DNA of 38,964 bases from an uncultured Clostridia bacterium (GTDB lineage: Bacteria; Bacillota; Clostridia; Oscillospirales; CAG-272): contig CAMEON010000002.1 in NCBI GenBank assembly GCA_945929845.1, positions 64,443-103,406 on the forward strand, read 5' to 3'. The position numbers and the translations under genes were made by a program. A model generated the notes under the pieces. It did no database searches. It was not told where the DNA came from and saw only the letters and a program-made list of their open reading frames with translations. How positions within the stretch are numbered: the stretch's first letter is position 1; every line of letters begins with the position of its first letter. Positions 16,965 to 25,663 of this stretch are shown here, in pieces.

Positions 16965-17519
16965 CTACACCTCTGTCAGGTACTCCACCGGCTCATACCC
17001 CAGTGTCGCCAGCACAGCGTCCCAGCGTGCCGACATATCGCTCTCCGTATCCTGCCATAGCACCGGACGGAAGCCGGCATCCAGGTAGATGCGAATGGCC
17101 GGGAGGCGGTGATCGTCGGTGGTCAGGGTGGTGTAGGCGCATCCCCGAGCCTCCAACTCAGTCAAAGTCTTGGCCAGCATGGCACGACCGATCCCCCGTC
17201 CCCGGCAACACGGCAGGGATCCGACCATGTGGATATACCCCTCCCCGTTCTTATGGCTGACCGCAGCGGAAGTGGCGACCCGGTGCCCGGTGGGATCCAC
17301 CACAAAGAACAGATCCCGGGTCGGGTTCAGATCCGGGTACTTCAGAATGGAGCTTTCAAACCAGGACGGAGCCTGATCCGGCAGAAGCCCGTTGGCACAG
17401 ATGGACAGCCAATCCGATATCTCCTCCGCCGCACCGGTATAGGGTGCATAGGTGTACCCCTCCGGCAGGGCACAGGGAGCCACCGGGCCGGACGGGCGGC
17501 ACATTTTCAGTTGCTTCAT
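16965..17519 (-). CDS. GNAT-family N-acetyltransferase
   Basis: The 184-residue protein has the GNAT acetyl-CoA pyrophosphate loop RGRGIGR at residues 106-112, preceded by the GYIHMVGSLP strand, and the late motif IRIYLDAGFRPV at 142-153. The family transfers an acetyl group from acetyl-CoA to an amine; the substrate is not predictable. The start at 17519 is set by AGGAGGGT on the minus strand just upstream and by the MKQLKM-RPSGP beginning. It begins 14 bp after the end of a collapsed Gfo/Idh/MocA gene, with which it was probably cotranscribed before that gene decayed. Confidence 0.88.
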   Translation of the reverse strand: MKQLKMCRPSGPVAPCALPEGYTYAPYTGAAEEISDWLSICANGLLPDQAPSWFESSILKYPDLNPTRDLFFVVDPTGHRVATSAAVSHKNGEGYIHMVGSLPCCRGRGIGRAMLAKTLTELEARGCAYTTLTTDDHRLPAIRIYLDAGFRPVLWQDTESDMSARWDAVLATLGYEPVEYLTEV

Positions 17520-17533
17520 TGTAGACCCTCCTC

Positions 17534-17695
17534 TTACAGCTCCGGCAGGTACCGGTTCATGTCCGACATCAGCTGTCACTTCATGTGGCTGTTCGGGTCG
17601 CACAGGGCGGAGATCCCCGTATCCTCCAGTGTCCGGAAGCCCATGACTGTGGGCAGTCCCGGCACACCGGCGATCCCGATCTTCAGCTTCTTCAT
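17534..17695 (-). pseudogene. Remnant of a Gfo/Idh/MocA-family oxidoreductase gene
   Basis: On the minus strand an ATG at 17695, preceded by GAAAGGG, opens with MKKLKIGIAGVPGLPTVMGF and continues to LEDTGISALCDPN. This is the NAD(P)-binding Rossmann start of Gfo/Idh/MocA oxidoreductases. After 39 codons there is a TGA (17578-17576). The same frame then continues with SDMNRYLPEL and a TAA at 17536-17534, directly before the GNAT ribosome binding site. A normal member has about 350 residues, so the catalytic domain is missing. The layout suggests a large internal deletion that kept both ends. It is probably non-functional. Confidence 0.65.
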
Positions 17696-17748
17696 ATTCT
17701 GTGTCCATCCCTTTCCGATCATGCGGGGGCTTAGTACCGCCAAGACGC

Positions 17749-17916
17749 TTAAGGAAACGCTGAATGAATGAGGTGGTACAGATTCGGTACAGATTTTTTC
17801 GTCTGCGATTGCGAAAAACGCAAGATGTACTGGATGTACATCGAGTTTTTCGGCAAGAAGCAGGCGGGAAAAGATGTGCCGAAGATGTGCCGCCGAATCA
17901 ATCAGCGGTTCCTTAA
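17749..17916. mobile_element. Complete MITE-like element, copy 2
   Basis: The core of exactly 160 bp (17753-17912) is flanked by TTAA on both sides. The left terminus is GGAAACGCTGAATGAATG and the right terminus is the complement of GGAACCGCTGATTGATTC. It is inverted relative to copy 1 and nearly identical to it. One frame is open for about 50 codons (MRWYRFGTDFFVCDCEKRK and on to MCRRINQRFLN), also open in copy 1. It lies between the 3' end of guaB and the Gfo/Idh remnant. Confidence 0.88.
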
Positions 17917-17950
17917 CCGCCCCTATGAAGAAATCCGGTTTTTCAAACGG

Positions 17951-19456
17951 TTACTTGACCGTCCCGCTCTTATCCTTCTGTATGACATCGTGTGCGCCGC
18001 CCTCCACGATGGAGGTTGCAGACACCAGCGTCAGCACAGCCTTCTCCTGTAGTTCCGGAATGGTCAGTGCCCCGCAGTTGCACATGGTGGAGCGCACCTT
18101 GGCCAGGGTCATGGCCACATTGTCCTTCAGGCTACCGGCGTAGGGCACATAGGAATCCACGCCCTCCTCAAAGGACAGCTTCTTGTCGCCGCCCAGGTCG
18201 TACCGCTGCCAGTTGCGTGCCCGGGCCGAACCCTCGCCCCAGTACTCCTTATAGTAGGTGCCGCCGATGCTGACCTTGTTGGAGGGGGACTCGTCAAAGC
18301 GGGCGAAGTACCGTCCCAGCATGACGAAGTCTGCGCCCATGGCCAGTGCCAGGGTGATATGGTGGTCGTAGACAATGCCGCCGTCAGAGCAGACCGGCAC
18401 ATAGATACCGGTCTCCTGGAAGTAGCGGTCTCGCTCCTGGCACACATCAATGAGGGCGGTAGCCTGTCCCCGGCCGATGCCCTTGGTCTCTCTGGTGATG
18501 CAGATGGAGCCGCCGCCAATGCCCACCTTGACAAAATCCGCACCGCACTCCGCCAGGAAGCGGAAGCCCTTGGCATCTACCACATTGCCGGCACCCACCT
18601 TGACCGTCTCGCCGTACTGCTCCCGGATCCACTGGAGGGTGAACTTCTGCCAATCCGAGAAGCCCTCGGAGGAGTCGATGCACAGCACATCGGCTCCGGC
18701 CTCCACCAGCGCAGGTACCCGCTCCTTATAGTCCCGGGTATTGATGCCTGCCCCCACCACATACCGCTTGGAGGCATCCAGCAGTTCGTTGGGGTTCTGC
18801 TTATGGCTGTCGTAGTCCTTGCGGAAGACCATGTAGCACAGGTGCCCTTCCTTGTCGATGATGGGCAGGGAGTTGAGCTTATTGTCCCAGATGATGTCGT
18901 TGGCTGTCTTCAGGGTGGTTCCCTCCGGGGCGGTGATCAGCCGCTCAAAGGGCGTCATGAAGGAGGACACCGGGGTCTCCGGTGCCATACGGCTGGGGCG
19001 GTAGTCACGGCCTGTGACGATGCCCAGCAGCTTGCCCTCCGGGGTGCCGTCCTCGGTGACAGCCACGGTGTTGTGTCCGGTCTTCTGCACCAGGGCCACC
19101 ACATCGGCCATGGTGGCATCCGGGGTGATATTGGAGTCACTGCGGACAAAGCCGGCTTTGTGATTCTTGGCCCTCCGCACCATGGCGGCCTGGCTCTCAA
19201 TGGACTGTGCCCCGTAAATGAAGGACACGCCGCCCTCAATGGCCAGTGCCACGGCCAACCGGTCACCGGACACCGACTGCATGATGGCCGACACCATGGG
19301 AATATTCATGGTGATGGCCGGAGTCTCTCCCTTTTTGTACTTCACCAGGGGTGTCTTCAGGCTGACATTGGCCGGAATACAATCGGCGGAGGAGTACCCC
19401 GGGATCAGGAGGTACTCGTTAAAGGTATGGGAAGGTTCGTTGATAAAGGTTGCCAT
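17951..19456 (-). CDS. guaB: IMP dehydrogenase
   Basis: The 501-residue enzyme oxidises IMP to XMP with NAD+, the committed step to guanine nucleotides. The catalytic loop [17 protein letters not shown] places the nucleophilic cysteine near residue 319. It is preceded by the [27 protein letters not shown] barrel strands and followed by the phosphate-binding [26 protein letters not shown]. Two CBS-type subdomains occupy about 105-220 ([25 protein letters not shown]). The [17 protein letters not shown] start fits clostridial homologues. Translation could instead begin 12 nt earlier (MVIQM), but that ATG abuts AAAGGA. It has its own perfect promoter 216 bp upstream and is not in the main purine operon, which makes the IMP it consumes. 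Confidence 0.93.
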   Translation of the reverse strand: MATFINEPSHTFNEYLLIPGYSSADCIPANVSLKTPLVKYKKGETPAITMNIPMVSAIMQSVSGDRLAVALAIEGGVSFIYGAQSIESQAAMVRRAKNHKAGFVRSDSNITPDATMADVVALVQKTGHNTVAVTEDGTPEGKLLGIVTGRDYRPSRMAPETPVSSFMTPFERLITAPEGTTLKTANDIIWDNKLNSLPIIDKEGHLCYMVFRKDYDSHKQNPNELLDASKRYVVGAGINTRDYKERVPALVEAGADVLCIDSSEGFSDWQKFTLQWIREQYGETVKVGAGNVVDAKGFRFLAECGADFVKVGIGGGSICITRETKGIGRGQATALIDVCQERDRYFQETGIYVPVCSDGGIVYDHHITLALAMGADFVMLGRYFARFDESPSNKVSIGGTYYKEYWGEGSARARNWQRYDLGGDKKLSFEEGVDSYVPYAGSLKDNVAMTLAKVRSTMCNCGALTIPELQEKAVLTLVSATSIVEGGAHDVIQKDKSGTVK

Positions 19457-19477
19457 CTGTATGACCATTCCTTTCTA

Positions 19478-19531
19478 TTATCTGCTATCTGTTATCTGTA
19501 ATCTGTTATCTGTTATCTGTTATCTGTTATC
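19478..19531. repeat. Heptanucleotide tandem repeat in the guaB leader
   Basis: Seven consecutive 7-bp units (consensus TTATCTG on the plus strand, CAGATAA in the guaB transcript) plus a partial eighth, with single-base variants in the second and fourth units. It lies just upstream of the guaB AAAGGA. Being A-rich and unstructured in the mRNA, it may act as a standby or spacer region; its copy number could vary between strains. Confidence 0.9.
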
Positions 19532-19636
19532 GTGGAAGTTTGCACTGGTTCCGGCTCTGACGGAATGGCAGCCTCGGTGGTTACAAAATGCAAAACTTCT
19601 CCTTTGTATATTGCACAAAAAAGTAAAGGTGACGGT

Positions 19637-19659
19637 AAGCCCGGTCATCCCCCGGGCTT
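19637..19659 (-). promoter_or_regulatory. Hairpin near the 5' end of the guaB transcript
   Basis: AAGCCCGG and CCGGGCTT form a perfect 8-bp stem with a 7-nt loop, starting about 6 nt after the predicted transcription start. It could protect the mRNA 5' end or, with the later run TTTACTTTTTT, work as an attenuator. The U-run is 9 nt away from the stem, so a plain terminator is not supported. Confidence 0.5.
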
Positions 19660-19671
19660 GAAGTTTTCATT

Positions 19672-19700
19672 ATTATACCATCATCATATCGGTTTGTCAA
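19672..19700 (-). promoter_or_regulatory. Perfect consensus promoter for guaB
   Basis: On the minus strand TTGACA (19700-19695), a 17-bp spacer and TATAAT (19677-19672) match the sigma-A consensus completely. The predicted start near 19665 gives a leader of about 210 nt before the guaB ATG. Confidence 0.92.
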
Positions 19701-19910
19701 CCGACTCAGCGGGATTTCTGATTTTTGACGGTAAACAATCGCACCCAGGTCGTTGTAGTACAGCCGGGTAGCCCATAAAAACCGCATAACCTCATACTTC
19801 ATGTGTGTAATACTTTGCATTTCGGGCGGTATGGAAGCTGCCCCAATCATGGTAGTGCACTGTAACGATTAAAATTTTACATTTAAATTTGAAGTTGATC
19901 CAAGCATCCT
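19701..19910. other. Intergenic stretch with no recognised feature
   Basis: Between the guaB promoter and the first large inverted repeat I see no supported gene, terminator or RNA. An open minus-strand frame here has no family resemblance and runs into the guaB promoter. Confidence 0.6.
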
Positions 19911-20036
19911 TGTAGGGCGGGGGCTTGCTCCCGCCGGAGAAGACCCCGATAAAAACCTCCCTTGTGTAAAGGGCGTTACATCAGCGAAGCGTGACGGAGG
20001 GATTGTTCTTTCGGCGGGAGCAAGCCCCCGCCCTAC
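19911..20036. repeat. Intergenic repeat with 25-bp perfect inverted arms
   Basis: The arm at 19912-19936 (GTAGGGCGGGGGCTTGCTCC then CGCCG) is the exact reverse complement of 20012-20036. Each arm is itself nearly self-complementary (GGCGGG...CCCGCC). Between them lies a second imperfect pair, ACCTCCCTT near 19956 and GGAGGGAT near 19997. It is non-coding, and resembles dispersed intergenic repeats of gut Clostridia; a copy count in the genome would confirm this. Confidence 0.8.
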
Positions 20037-20102
20037 GACAGATCATTTTGCCTTATCCTGATATCGGCTATCAGAAAATAAAGTTTAAATTGTTATGCCG
20101 TA

Positions 20103-20189
20103 GTAGGGGCGAACTGTGTTCGCCCGCTCAAACCGTGGTTGCCCGCATGGAATCAGGCGACCACATCCGTATACGGCGGTCGCCCCTAC
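20103..20189. repeat. Second intergenic inverted-repeat element
   Basis: GTAGGGGCGA (20103-20112) and TCGCCCCTAC (20180-20189) form the ends. Each end has its own hairpin: GGGCGAA/TTCGCCC at 20107-20125 and GGCGACC/GGTCGCC at 20156-20184. It differs in sequence from the first element but has the same nested-hairpin design. It is non-coding, located downstream of fhs. Confidence 0.7.
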
Positions 20190-20218
20190 AATTGAAAAAC
20201 TTGTGCGGAACATACTGT

Positions 20219-20256
20219 GATACAGTCTTTCCACAGTCCCCCGGCTGAACTGTATC
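20219..20256. repeat. 8-bp inverted repeat just downstream of fhs
   Basis: GATACAGT (20219-20226) and ACTGTATC (20249-20256) pair perfectly, starting 4 bp after the fhs stop. No U-run follows on the minus strand, so it is at best a weak end signal for the purine operon or a 3' stabilising hairpin. Confidence 0.4.
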
Positions 20257-20260
20257 CCCG

Positions 20261-21934
20261 TCAGAACAGTCCCGAGATCTTTCCGTTCTCGTCCACATCG
20301 ATCCGCAGAGCCGCCGGGGACTTGGGCAGGCCGGGCATGGTCATGATGTCGCCGGTCAGGGCGACGATGAAGCCGGCCCCGGCGGACACCTTGACATTGC
20401 GGACGGTCACGGTGAAGCCCTCTGGTGCGCCCAGCTTGGTGGGGTCATCCGAGAAACTGTACTGGGTCTTGGCCATGCAGATCGGCAGATTGCCGTAGCC
20501 CAGGGCAGTCAGCTTGGCGATCTCTTTCCGGGCTGCCGGGGTGAAGCTGACATCCTCGCCGCCGTACACCCGGCGGACAATGGTGCGGATCTTGTTCTCG
20601 ATGGTGTCCTCCAGCTCATAGCTGAAGGAGAAGTCGTTGGGCATATCGCACAGGCGCATCACTTCCTCGGCCAGGGCCATGCCGCCTTTTCCGCCCTCGG
20701 CCCACACGGTGGAGAGCACCACCCGGACACCCAGGGCTTTGCACTTCTCCATGACAAGGGCGATCTCCGCATCGGTGTCGGTGGGGAAACGGTTGACAGC
20801 CACCACACAGGGGAGCTTGTACACATGCAGGATGTTGGACACATGGCGGAGCAGGTTGGGAAGCCCGGCCTCCAGTGCCGTCAGATCCTCCCGGTTCAGC
20901 TCCGTCTTGGGCAGACCGCCGTGCATCTTCAGGGCACGGACGGTGGCCACCACCACCACGGCAGAGGGACGCAGTCCGGCAAAACGGCACTTGATGTCCA
21001 GAAACTTCTCCGCACCCAGATCGGCACCGAATCCTGCTTCGGTGACGGCGTAGTCCCCCAGCTTCATAGCCAGGCGGGTAGCCATGACAGAGTTACAGCC
21101 ATGGGCGATATTGGCGAAGGGGCCGCCGTGAACCAAGGCGGGCGTTCCCTCCAGCGTCTGCACCAGGTTGGGCTTGAGAGCATCCTTGAGCAGGGCGGCC
21201 ATGGCACCCACGGCCCCCAGTTGTCCGGCGGTGACAGGTTGTTCATCGTAGGTGTAACCCACCACGATGCGGGACAGCCGCTCCTTCAGGTCGGTGATGG
21301 AGCTTGACAGGCAGAACACAGCCATGATCTCAGAGGCTACGGTGATGTCGTAGCCGTCCTCCCGGGGCACGCCGTTGACCCGGCCGCCCAGGCCGTCGGT
21401 AATGTACCGGAGCTGGCGGTCATTCATGTCCACGCACCGCCGCCAGGTGATGCGGCGGGGGTCGATGCCCAGGGCATTGCCCTGGTAAATGTGGTTATCC
21501 AGCATGGCGGCCAGCAGGTTGTTGGCCGCACCGATGGCGTGGAAGTCCCCGGTGAAGTGCAGGTTGATGTCCTCCATAGGCACCACCTGGGCATAGCCGC
21601 CCCCGGCGGCTCCGCCCTTGACCCCGAACACCGGGCCAAGGGAAGGCTCCCGCAGAGCCACCACGGCGTTCTTTCCGATCCGGCGCAGGCCGTCGGCAAG
21701 GCCGATGGTGGTGGTGGTCTTGCCCTCCCCGGCGGGGGTGGGGGTGATGGCCGTGACCAGGATCAGCTTGCCGTCCGGGCGTGGGGAGTCCTTCAACAGC
21801 TTGGTATCCACCTTGGCTTTATAACGGCCGTACGGTTCCAGGTACGCCTCGGCGATGCCGGCGGCTTCGGCGATCTGGCCGATGGGCTTCATGGGGGTCA
21901 TCTGGGCGATTTCAATATCCGAAAGGTATGCCAT
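20261..21934 (-). CDS. fhs: Formate-tetrahydrofolate ligase
   Basis: The 557-residue enzyme joins formate to tetrahydrofolate with ATP, giving 10-formyl-THF. The family signatures are clear: the P-loop-like [18 protein letters not shown] at about 66-83, [19 protein letters not shown], and [18 protein letters not shown]. Length is normal for the family (about 555). GAGGAG lies 7-8 nt before the ATG at 21934; a GTG at 21952 overlapping purL is a less likely start. It is the last gene of the purine operon, 14 bp after purL. Its product is the formyl donor for PurN and PurH in the same operon, and its substrate formate could enter through the FNT channel encoded there. Confidence 0.96.
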   Translation of the reverse strand: MAYLSDIEIAQMTPMKPIGQIAEAAGIAEAYLEPYGRYKAKVDTKLLKDSPRPDGKLILVTAITPTPAGEGKTTTTIGLADGLRRIGKNAVVALREPSLGPVFGVKGGAAGGGYAQVVPMEDINLHFTGDFHAIGAANNLLAAMLDNHIYQGNALGIDPRRITWRRCVDMNDRQLRYITDGLGGRVNGVPREDGYDITVASEIMAVFCLSSSITDLKERLSRIVVGYTYDEQPVTAGQLGAVGAMAALLKDALKPNLVQTLEGTPALVHGGPFANIAHGCNSVMATRLAMKLGDYAVTEAGFGADLGAEKFLDIKCRFAGLRPSAVVVVATVRALKMHGGLPKTELNREDLTALEAGLPNLLRHVSNILHVYKLPCVVAVNRFPTDTDAEIALVMEKCKALGVRVVLSTVWAEGGKGGMALAEEVMRLCDMPNDFSFSYELEDTIENKIRTIVRRVYGGEDVSFTPAARKEIAKLTALGYGNLPICMAKTQYSFSDDPTKLGAPEGFTVTVRNVKVSAGAGFIVALTGDIMTMPGLPKSPAALRIDVDENGKISGLF

Positions 21935-21948
21935 AGTGTCTCTCCTCT

Positions 21949-24900
21949 TCACTTTTTGAAATAGCGGACGGCGGAACGGAACATACCCATGTCATATGCG
22001 CCGGGCACATTCCGGTACAGACCGGGGGCGATCCGCTCGCTGTGCCCCATCTTGCCGAACACCCGGCCATCCGGGGAGGTAATGCCCTCAATGGCGGCGG
22101 CGGAGTGGTTGGGATTGTAGCGGATGTCATAGGTGGCCTGTCCGTCCATATCCACATACTGGGTGGCGATCTGGCCGTTCTTGGCCAGGGTGGCAATCAT
22201 GTCATCCGAGGCCAGGAACCGACCCTCCCCGTGGGAGATCGGTACGGTGTACACATCTCCCACCCGGGTTCCGGAGAGCCAGGGGGAGCTGTTGGAGGCG
22301 ATACGGATCCGCACCAGCTTGGACTGATGGCGGGCGATGGTGTTGTAGGTCAGGGTGGGGCTGGAGACATCGGTGTCCACAATGCGGCCATAGGGGACAA
22401 GACCCAGCTTGATGAGCGCCTGGAAGCCGTTGCATATGCCGCACATCAGGCCGTCCCGTGCGCCCAGAAGCTCGTGCACCTGCTCCTTCACCGCCTGACT
22501 GCGGAAGAAGGCCATGATGAACTTGCCGGAGCCGTCCGGCTCATCTCCACCGGAGAACCCGCCGGGGATGAAGACCATCTGCGCATCCGCCAGCCGCCGG
22601 GCGAAGCGCTCCACGCTCCGGGCGATGCCGTCGGCACTCAGGTTGTTGATGACAAAGATCTCACTCTCCGCTCCGGCATCCTCCATGGCCTTGGCGGAGT
22701 CGTACTCGCAGTTGGTACCGGGGAAGACAGGGATCAACACCCGGGGCTTTACACACCGGACAGCGGGAGCCGCCGGGGCCTTGCCGGGGGCGGAGAAGGT
22801 CTGCGGAGCCTTGTCCGGCGTCCCCTCCATCACCGGGAACACACTCTCCAGCCGTCCCTCATACCGGGCAGACAGGTCAGCCATAGCCACGGTCTCCCCG
22901 TGCCATGTGAAGGCCGTTTCCTCCGTCACGCTACCCACGGTCAGCACGCACTCCGGCCCGGCGGGCAGGACAGCATCCTCCGCCACCTCCATGAGGAGGG
23001 AGCCGTACCGATACCCGAACAGATCATCCAGCGTGCAGGTATCTGCAAAGGCAAAGCCCAGTCGGTTGCCGATGCACATCTTGTACACCGCCTCGGCGAT
23101 ACCGCCATAGGTGGGGGTGTAGGCGGCGTATACCCTGCCTTCCCGCATCAGGGTGGTGGCGGCCTGCCAGGTGGCGATCAGGGACTGGCTGTCCGGCAGA
23201 CCGTTCTCCGTATACCGGGGGGTCAGGCAGACCAGACGGTGTCCGGCGGCCTTCATGTCGCCGGAGGTCACCTCCCCGACCCTTCCTGTGGTAACGGCGA
23301 AGGAAACCAGGGTGGGCGGCACATCCAGCTTCTCGAAGGAGCCGCTCATGGAGTCCTTGCCGCCGATGGCGGCGATGCCAAGGTCAAGCTGGGCCGCAAA
23401 GCCGCCCAGCAGAGCGGAAAGCGGCTTGCCCCAGCGGGCGGGATCCTTCCCCGGCTTCTCAAAGTACTCCTGGAAGGTCAGGTACACATCCTCAAAGGCG
23501 GCACCGGCGGCGATCAGCTTGGACACGCTCTCCACCACCGCCAGGTACGCCCCGTGGTAGGGGGATCTCTCTGTGATAAAGGGATTGTAGCCCCAGGACA
23601 TGAAGGTGCAGGTGTCGGTATGTCCGGTCTCGGTGGACACCGTCTGCACCATGGCCTGAGCAGGGGTCAGCTGGTACTTGCCGCCGAAGGGCATCAGCAC
23701 CGTGCCCGCCCCGATGGTGGAGTCAAACCGCTCGGAAAGGCCCCGCTTGGAGCACACATTCAGATCCGAAACCAGAGACAGGTACCCGTCCCTGAAATCA
23801 CGCACCGGCACCTTCCCGTAGTCTGACGGGGCGGCGGGAGCGATGCGGATGTGCTTCTCCGCACCGTTGGAGTTGAGGAAGGCACGGGAAATATCCACCA
23901 CGGTCTGTCCTCTCCAGCGCATACGCAACCGTGGCTCGGCACTCACACGGGCCACCACCGTGGCCTCCAGATTCTCTTCTGCGGCCAGGGCCATGAAGCG
24001 GTCTGCGTCCCCCGGCTCTACCACCACAGCCATCCGCTCCTGGGACTCGCTGATGGCCAGCTCGGTGCCGTCCAGGCCGTCATACTTCTTGGGCACGGCG
24101 TCCAGGTTGATGTCCAAACCGTCGGCCAGCTCGCCCACAGCCACAGATACGCCTCCGGCACCGAAGTCATTGCACCGCTTGATCATGCGGCAGGCTTCCC
24201 GACTGCGGAACAGCCGCTGGAGCTTCCGCTCCTCGGGGGCGTTGCCCTTCTGCACCTCGGCCCCGCAGGTCTCCACGGAGTGGGCGTTGTGAGCCTTGGA
24301 GGAGCCGGTGGCTCCGCCGATGCCGTCCCGCCCGGTGCGGCCGCCCAGCAGGATGACTACATCCCCGTCCTCCGGGCAGACACGGCGTACATGGTCGGCG
24401 GGGGTGGCGGCGATGACAGCACCGATCTCCATCCGCTTGGCGGCGTAGCCGGGATGGTACAGCTCATCCACAATGCCGGTGGCCAGGCCGATCTGGTTGC
24501 CATAGGAGGAGTATCCGGCGGCGGCGGTCTGCACGATCTTGCGCTGGGGCAACTTGCCGGGGATGGTGTCCGCTACCGGGACGGTGGGGTCGGCGGCCCC
24601 TGTCACCCGCATGGCTCCATACACATAGGAGCGGCCAGACAGCGGGTCACGGATGGCCCCGCCGATGCAGGTGGCGGCTCCGCCGAAGGGCTCGATCTCG
24701 GTAGGATGGTTGTGGGTCTCGTTCTTGAACAGGAGCAACCAGTCCTCTTCTTTCCCGTCATGGTTGACCTTCATCCGGACGGTGCAGGCGTTGATCTCCT
24801 CGCTCTCGTCCAGCTTGTCCAGCCGGCCGGTGGCCCGCAGGTACTTCCCTGCCAGCGTGGCGATGTCCATCAGGTTCTTAGGCTTCCTGCGGCCCAGCTT

Positions 24901-25659
24901 GTCCCGCACGGACAGGTACCGCTCCCAGGCGGCGGACAGGAGCGGGTCATCAAAGGTCACGCTGTCGATGGTGGTCAGGAAGGTGGTGTGGCGGCAATGG
25001 TCTGACCAGTAGGTGTCTATCATGCGGATCTCGGTGACGGTGGGATCCCGGTGCTCTGTGCGGAAGTAGTCCCGGCAGAAGCGGATGTCGTCCAGATCCA
25101 TGGCCAGTCCCATGGTGCGGATCATGTCGGACAGTGCCCCGTCCTCCATGTTGCAGAAGCCGGTCAGGGTAGCCACGGTCTCCGGTACGGCATAGGCCAC
25201 ATCCAGCGTCTTTGGCAGGGCAAGGGAGGCTTCCCGGGCCTCCACCGGGTTGATGACATACCGCTTGATGGCGGCTACATCCTGCTCCGACAGCTTGCCG
25301 GAGAGCAGGTACACCCGGGCGGAGCGGATGGTGGGTCGCTCCCCCTGGGACAGGATCTGAATGCACTGGGCGGCGGAGTCTGCCCGCTGGTCAAACTGGC
25401 CGGGCAGGTACTCCACGGCGAACACGGTGTACCCTTCGGTATCCAGCGTTTCACTGACCGTGTCCAGCTGTGGCTCAGAGAAGACGGTACGGACAGCCTC
25501 CCTGTACACATCCGGCTGGATGTGCTCGGTGTCATACCGGTTCAGGAGCCGCACTCCCTCCAGGGATGTGATCCCCAGAAGGCTCTTCAGCTCCGTACAA
25601 AGACTTCTGGCCTCGTTGTCAAGGCCGGGCTTTTTCTCAACATATATGCGGTAAACCAT
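21949..25659 (-). CDS. purL: Phosphoribosylformylglycinamidine synthase, single-chain
   Basis: The 1236-residue enzyme converts FGAR to FGAM using ATP and glutamine. It is the large fused form. The N-terminal domain is followed by the ATP-grasp-like synthetase halves, with [20 protein letters not shown] near residue 320 and [10 protein letters not shown] in the second half. A C-terminal glutamine amidotransferase domain follows, with the nucleophile in CGICNGFQ (Cys1076), [16 protein letters not shown] and a late HGEGRF. The start [12 protein letters not shown] at 25659 has GGAG 13 nt upstream, a longer spacing than usual, but no better in-frame start codon exists. It starts 4 bp after purD, so the two are tightly coupled. 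Confidence 0.95.
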   Translation of the reverse strand: MVYRIYVEKKPGLDNEARSLCTELKSLLGITSLEGVRLLNRYDTEHIQPDVYREAVRTVFSEPQLDTVSETLDTEGYTVFAVEYLPGQFDQRADSAAQCIQILSQGERPTIRSARVYLLSGKLSEQDVAAIKRYVINPVEAREASLALPKTLDVAYAVPETVATLTGFCNMEDGALSDMIRTMGLAMDLDDIRFCRDYFRTEHRDPTVTEIRMIDTYWSDHCRHTTFLTTIDSVTFDDPLLSAAWERYLSVRDKLGRRKPKNLMDIATLAGKYLRATGRLDKLDESEEINACTVRMKVNHDGKEEDWLLLFKNETHNHPTEIEPFGGAATCIGGAIRDPLSGRSYVYGAMRVTGAADPTVPVADTIPGKLPQRKIVQTAAAGYSSYGNQIGLATGIVDELYHPGYAAKRMEIGAVIAATPADHVRRVCPEDGDVVILLGGRTGRDGIGGATGSSKAHNAHSVETCGAEVQKGNAPEERKLQRLFRSREACRMIKRCNDFGAGGVSVAVGELADGLDINLDAVPKKYDGLDGTELAISESQERMAVVVEPGDADRFMALAAEENLEATVVARVSAEPRLRMRWRGQTVVDISRAFLNSNGAEKHIRIAPAAPSDYGKVPVRDFRDGYLSLVSDLNVCSKRGLSERFDSTIGAGTVLMPFGGKYQLTPAQAMVQTVSTETGHTDTCTFMSWGYNPFITERSPYHGAYLAVVESVSKLIAAGAAFEDVYLTFQEYFEKPGKDPARWGKPLSALLGGFAAQLDLGIAAIGGKDSMSGSFEKLDVPPTLVSFAVTTGRVGEVTSGDMKAAGHRLVCLTPRYTENGLPDSQSLIATWQAATTLMREGRVYAAYTPTYGGIAEAVYKMCIGNRLGFAFADTCTLDDLFGYRYGSLLMEVAEDAVLPAGPECVLTVGSVTEETAFTWHGETVAMADLSARYEGRLESVFPVMEGTPDKAPQTFSAPGKAPAAPAVRCVKPRVLIPVFPGTNCEYDSAKAMEDAGAESEIFVINNLSADGIARSVERFARRLADAQMVFIPGGFSGGDEPDGSGKFIMAFFRSQAVKEQVHELLGARDGLMCGICNGFQALIKLGLVPYGRIVDTDVSSPTLTYNTIARHQSKLVRIRIASNSSPWLSGTRVGDVYTVPISHGEGRFLASDDMIATLAKNGQIATQYVDMDGQATYDIRYNPNHSAAAIEGITSPDGRVFGKMGHSERIAPGLYRNVPGAYDMGMFRSAVRYFKK

Positions 25660-25663
25660 CAGA

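Noticed and set aside
17576-17578. In-frame TGA in the Gfo/Idh remnant considered as selenocysteine
   Set aside because: The reading frame ends 14 codons later, the family does not use selenocysteine there, and most of the protein is missing.
19478-19531. Heptamer repeats considered as a CRISPR-like array
   Set aside because: Units are 7 bp and contiguous with no spacers, and no cas gene is present.
23851-25005. Long open frames opposite purL, and similar ones opposite guaB, purF, pepF and the radical SAM gene
   Set aside because: They are antisense shadows in GC-rich coding DNA with no family motifs and no suitable ribosome binding sites; the opposite strand encodes clear enzymes.
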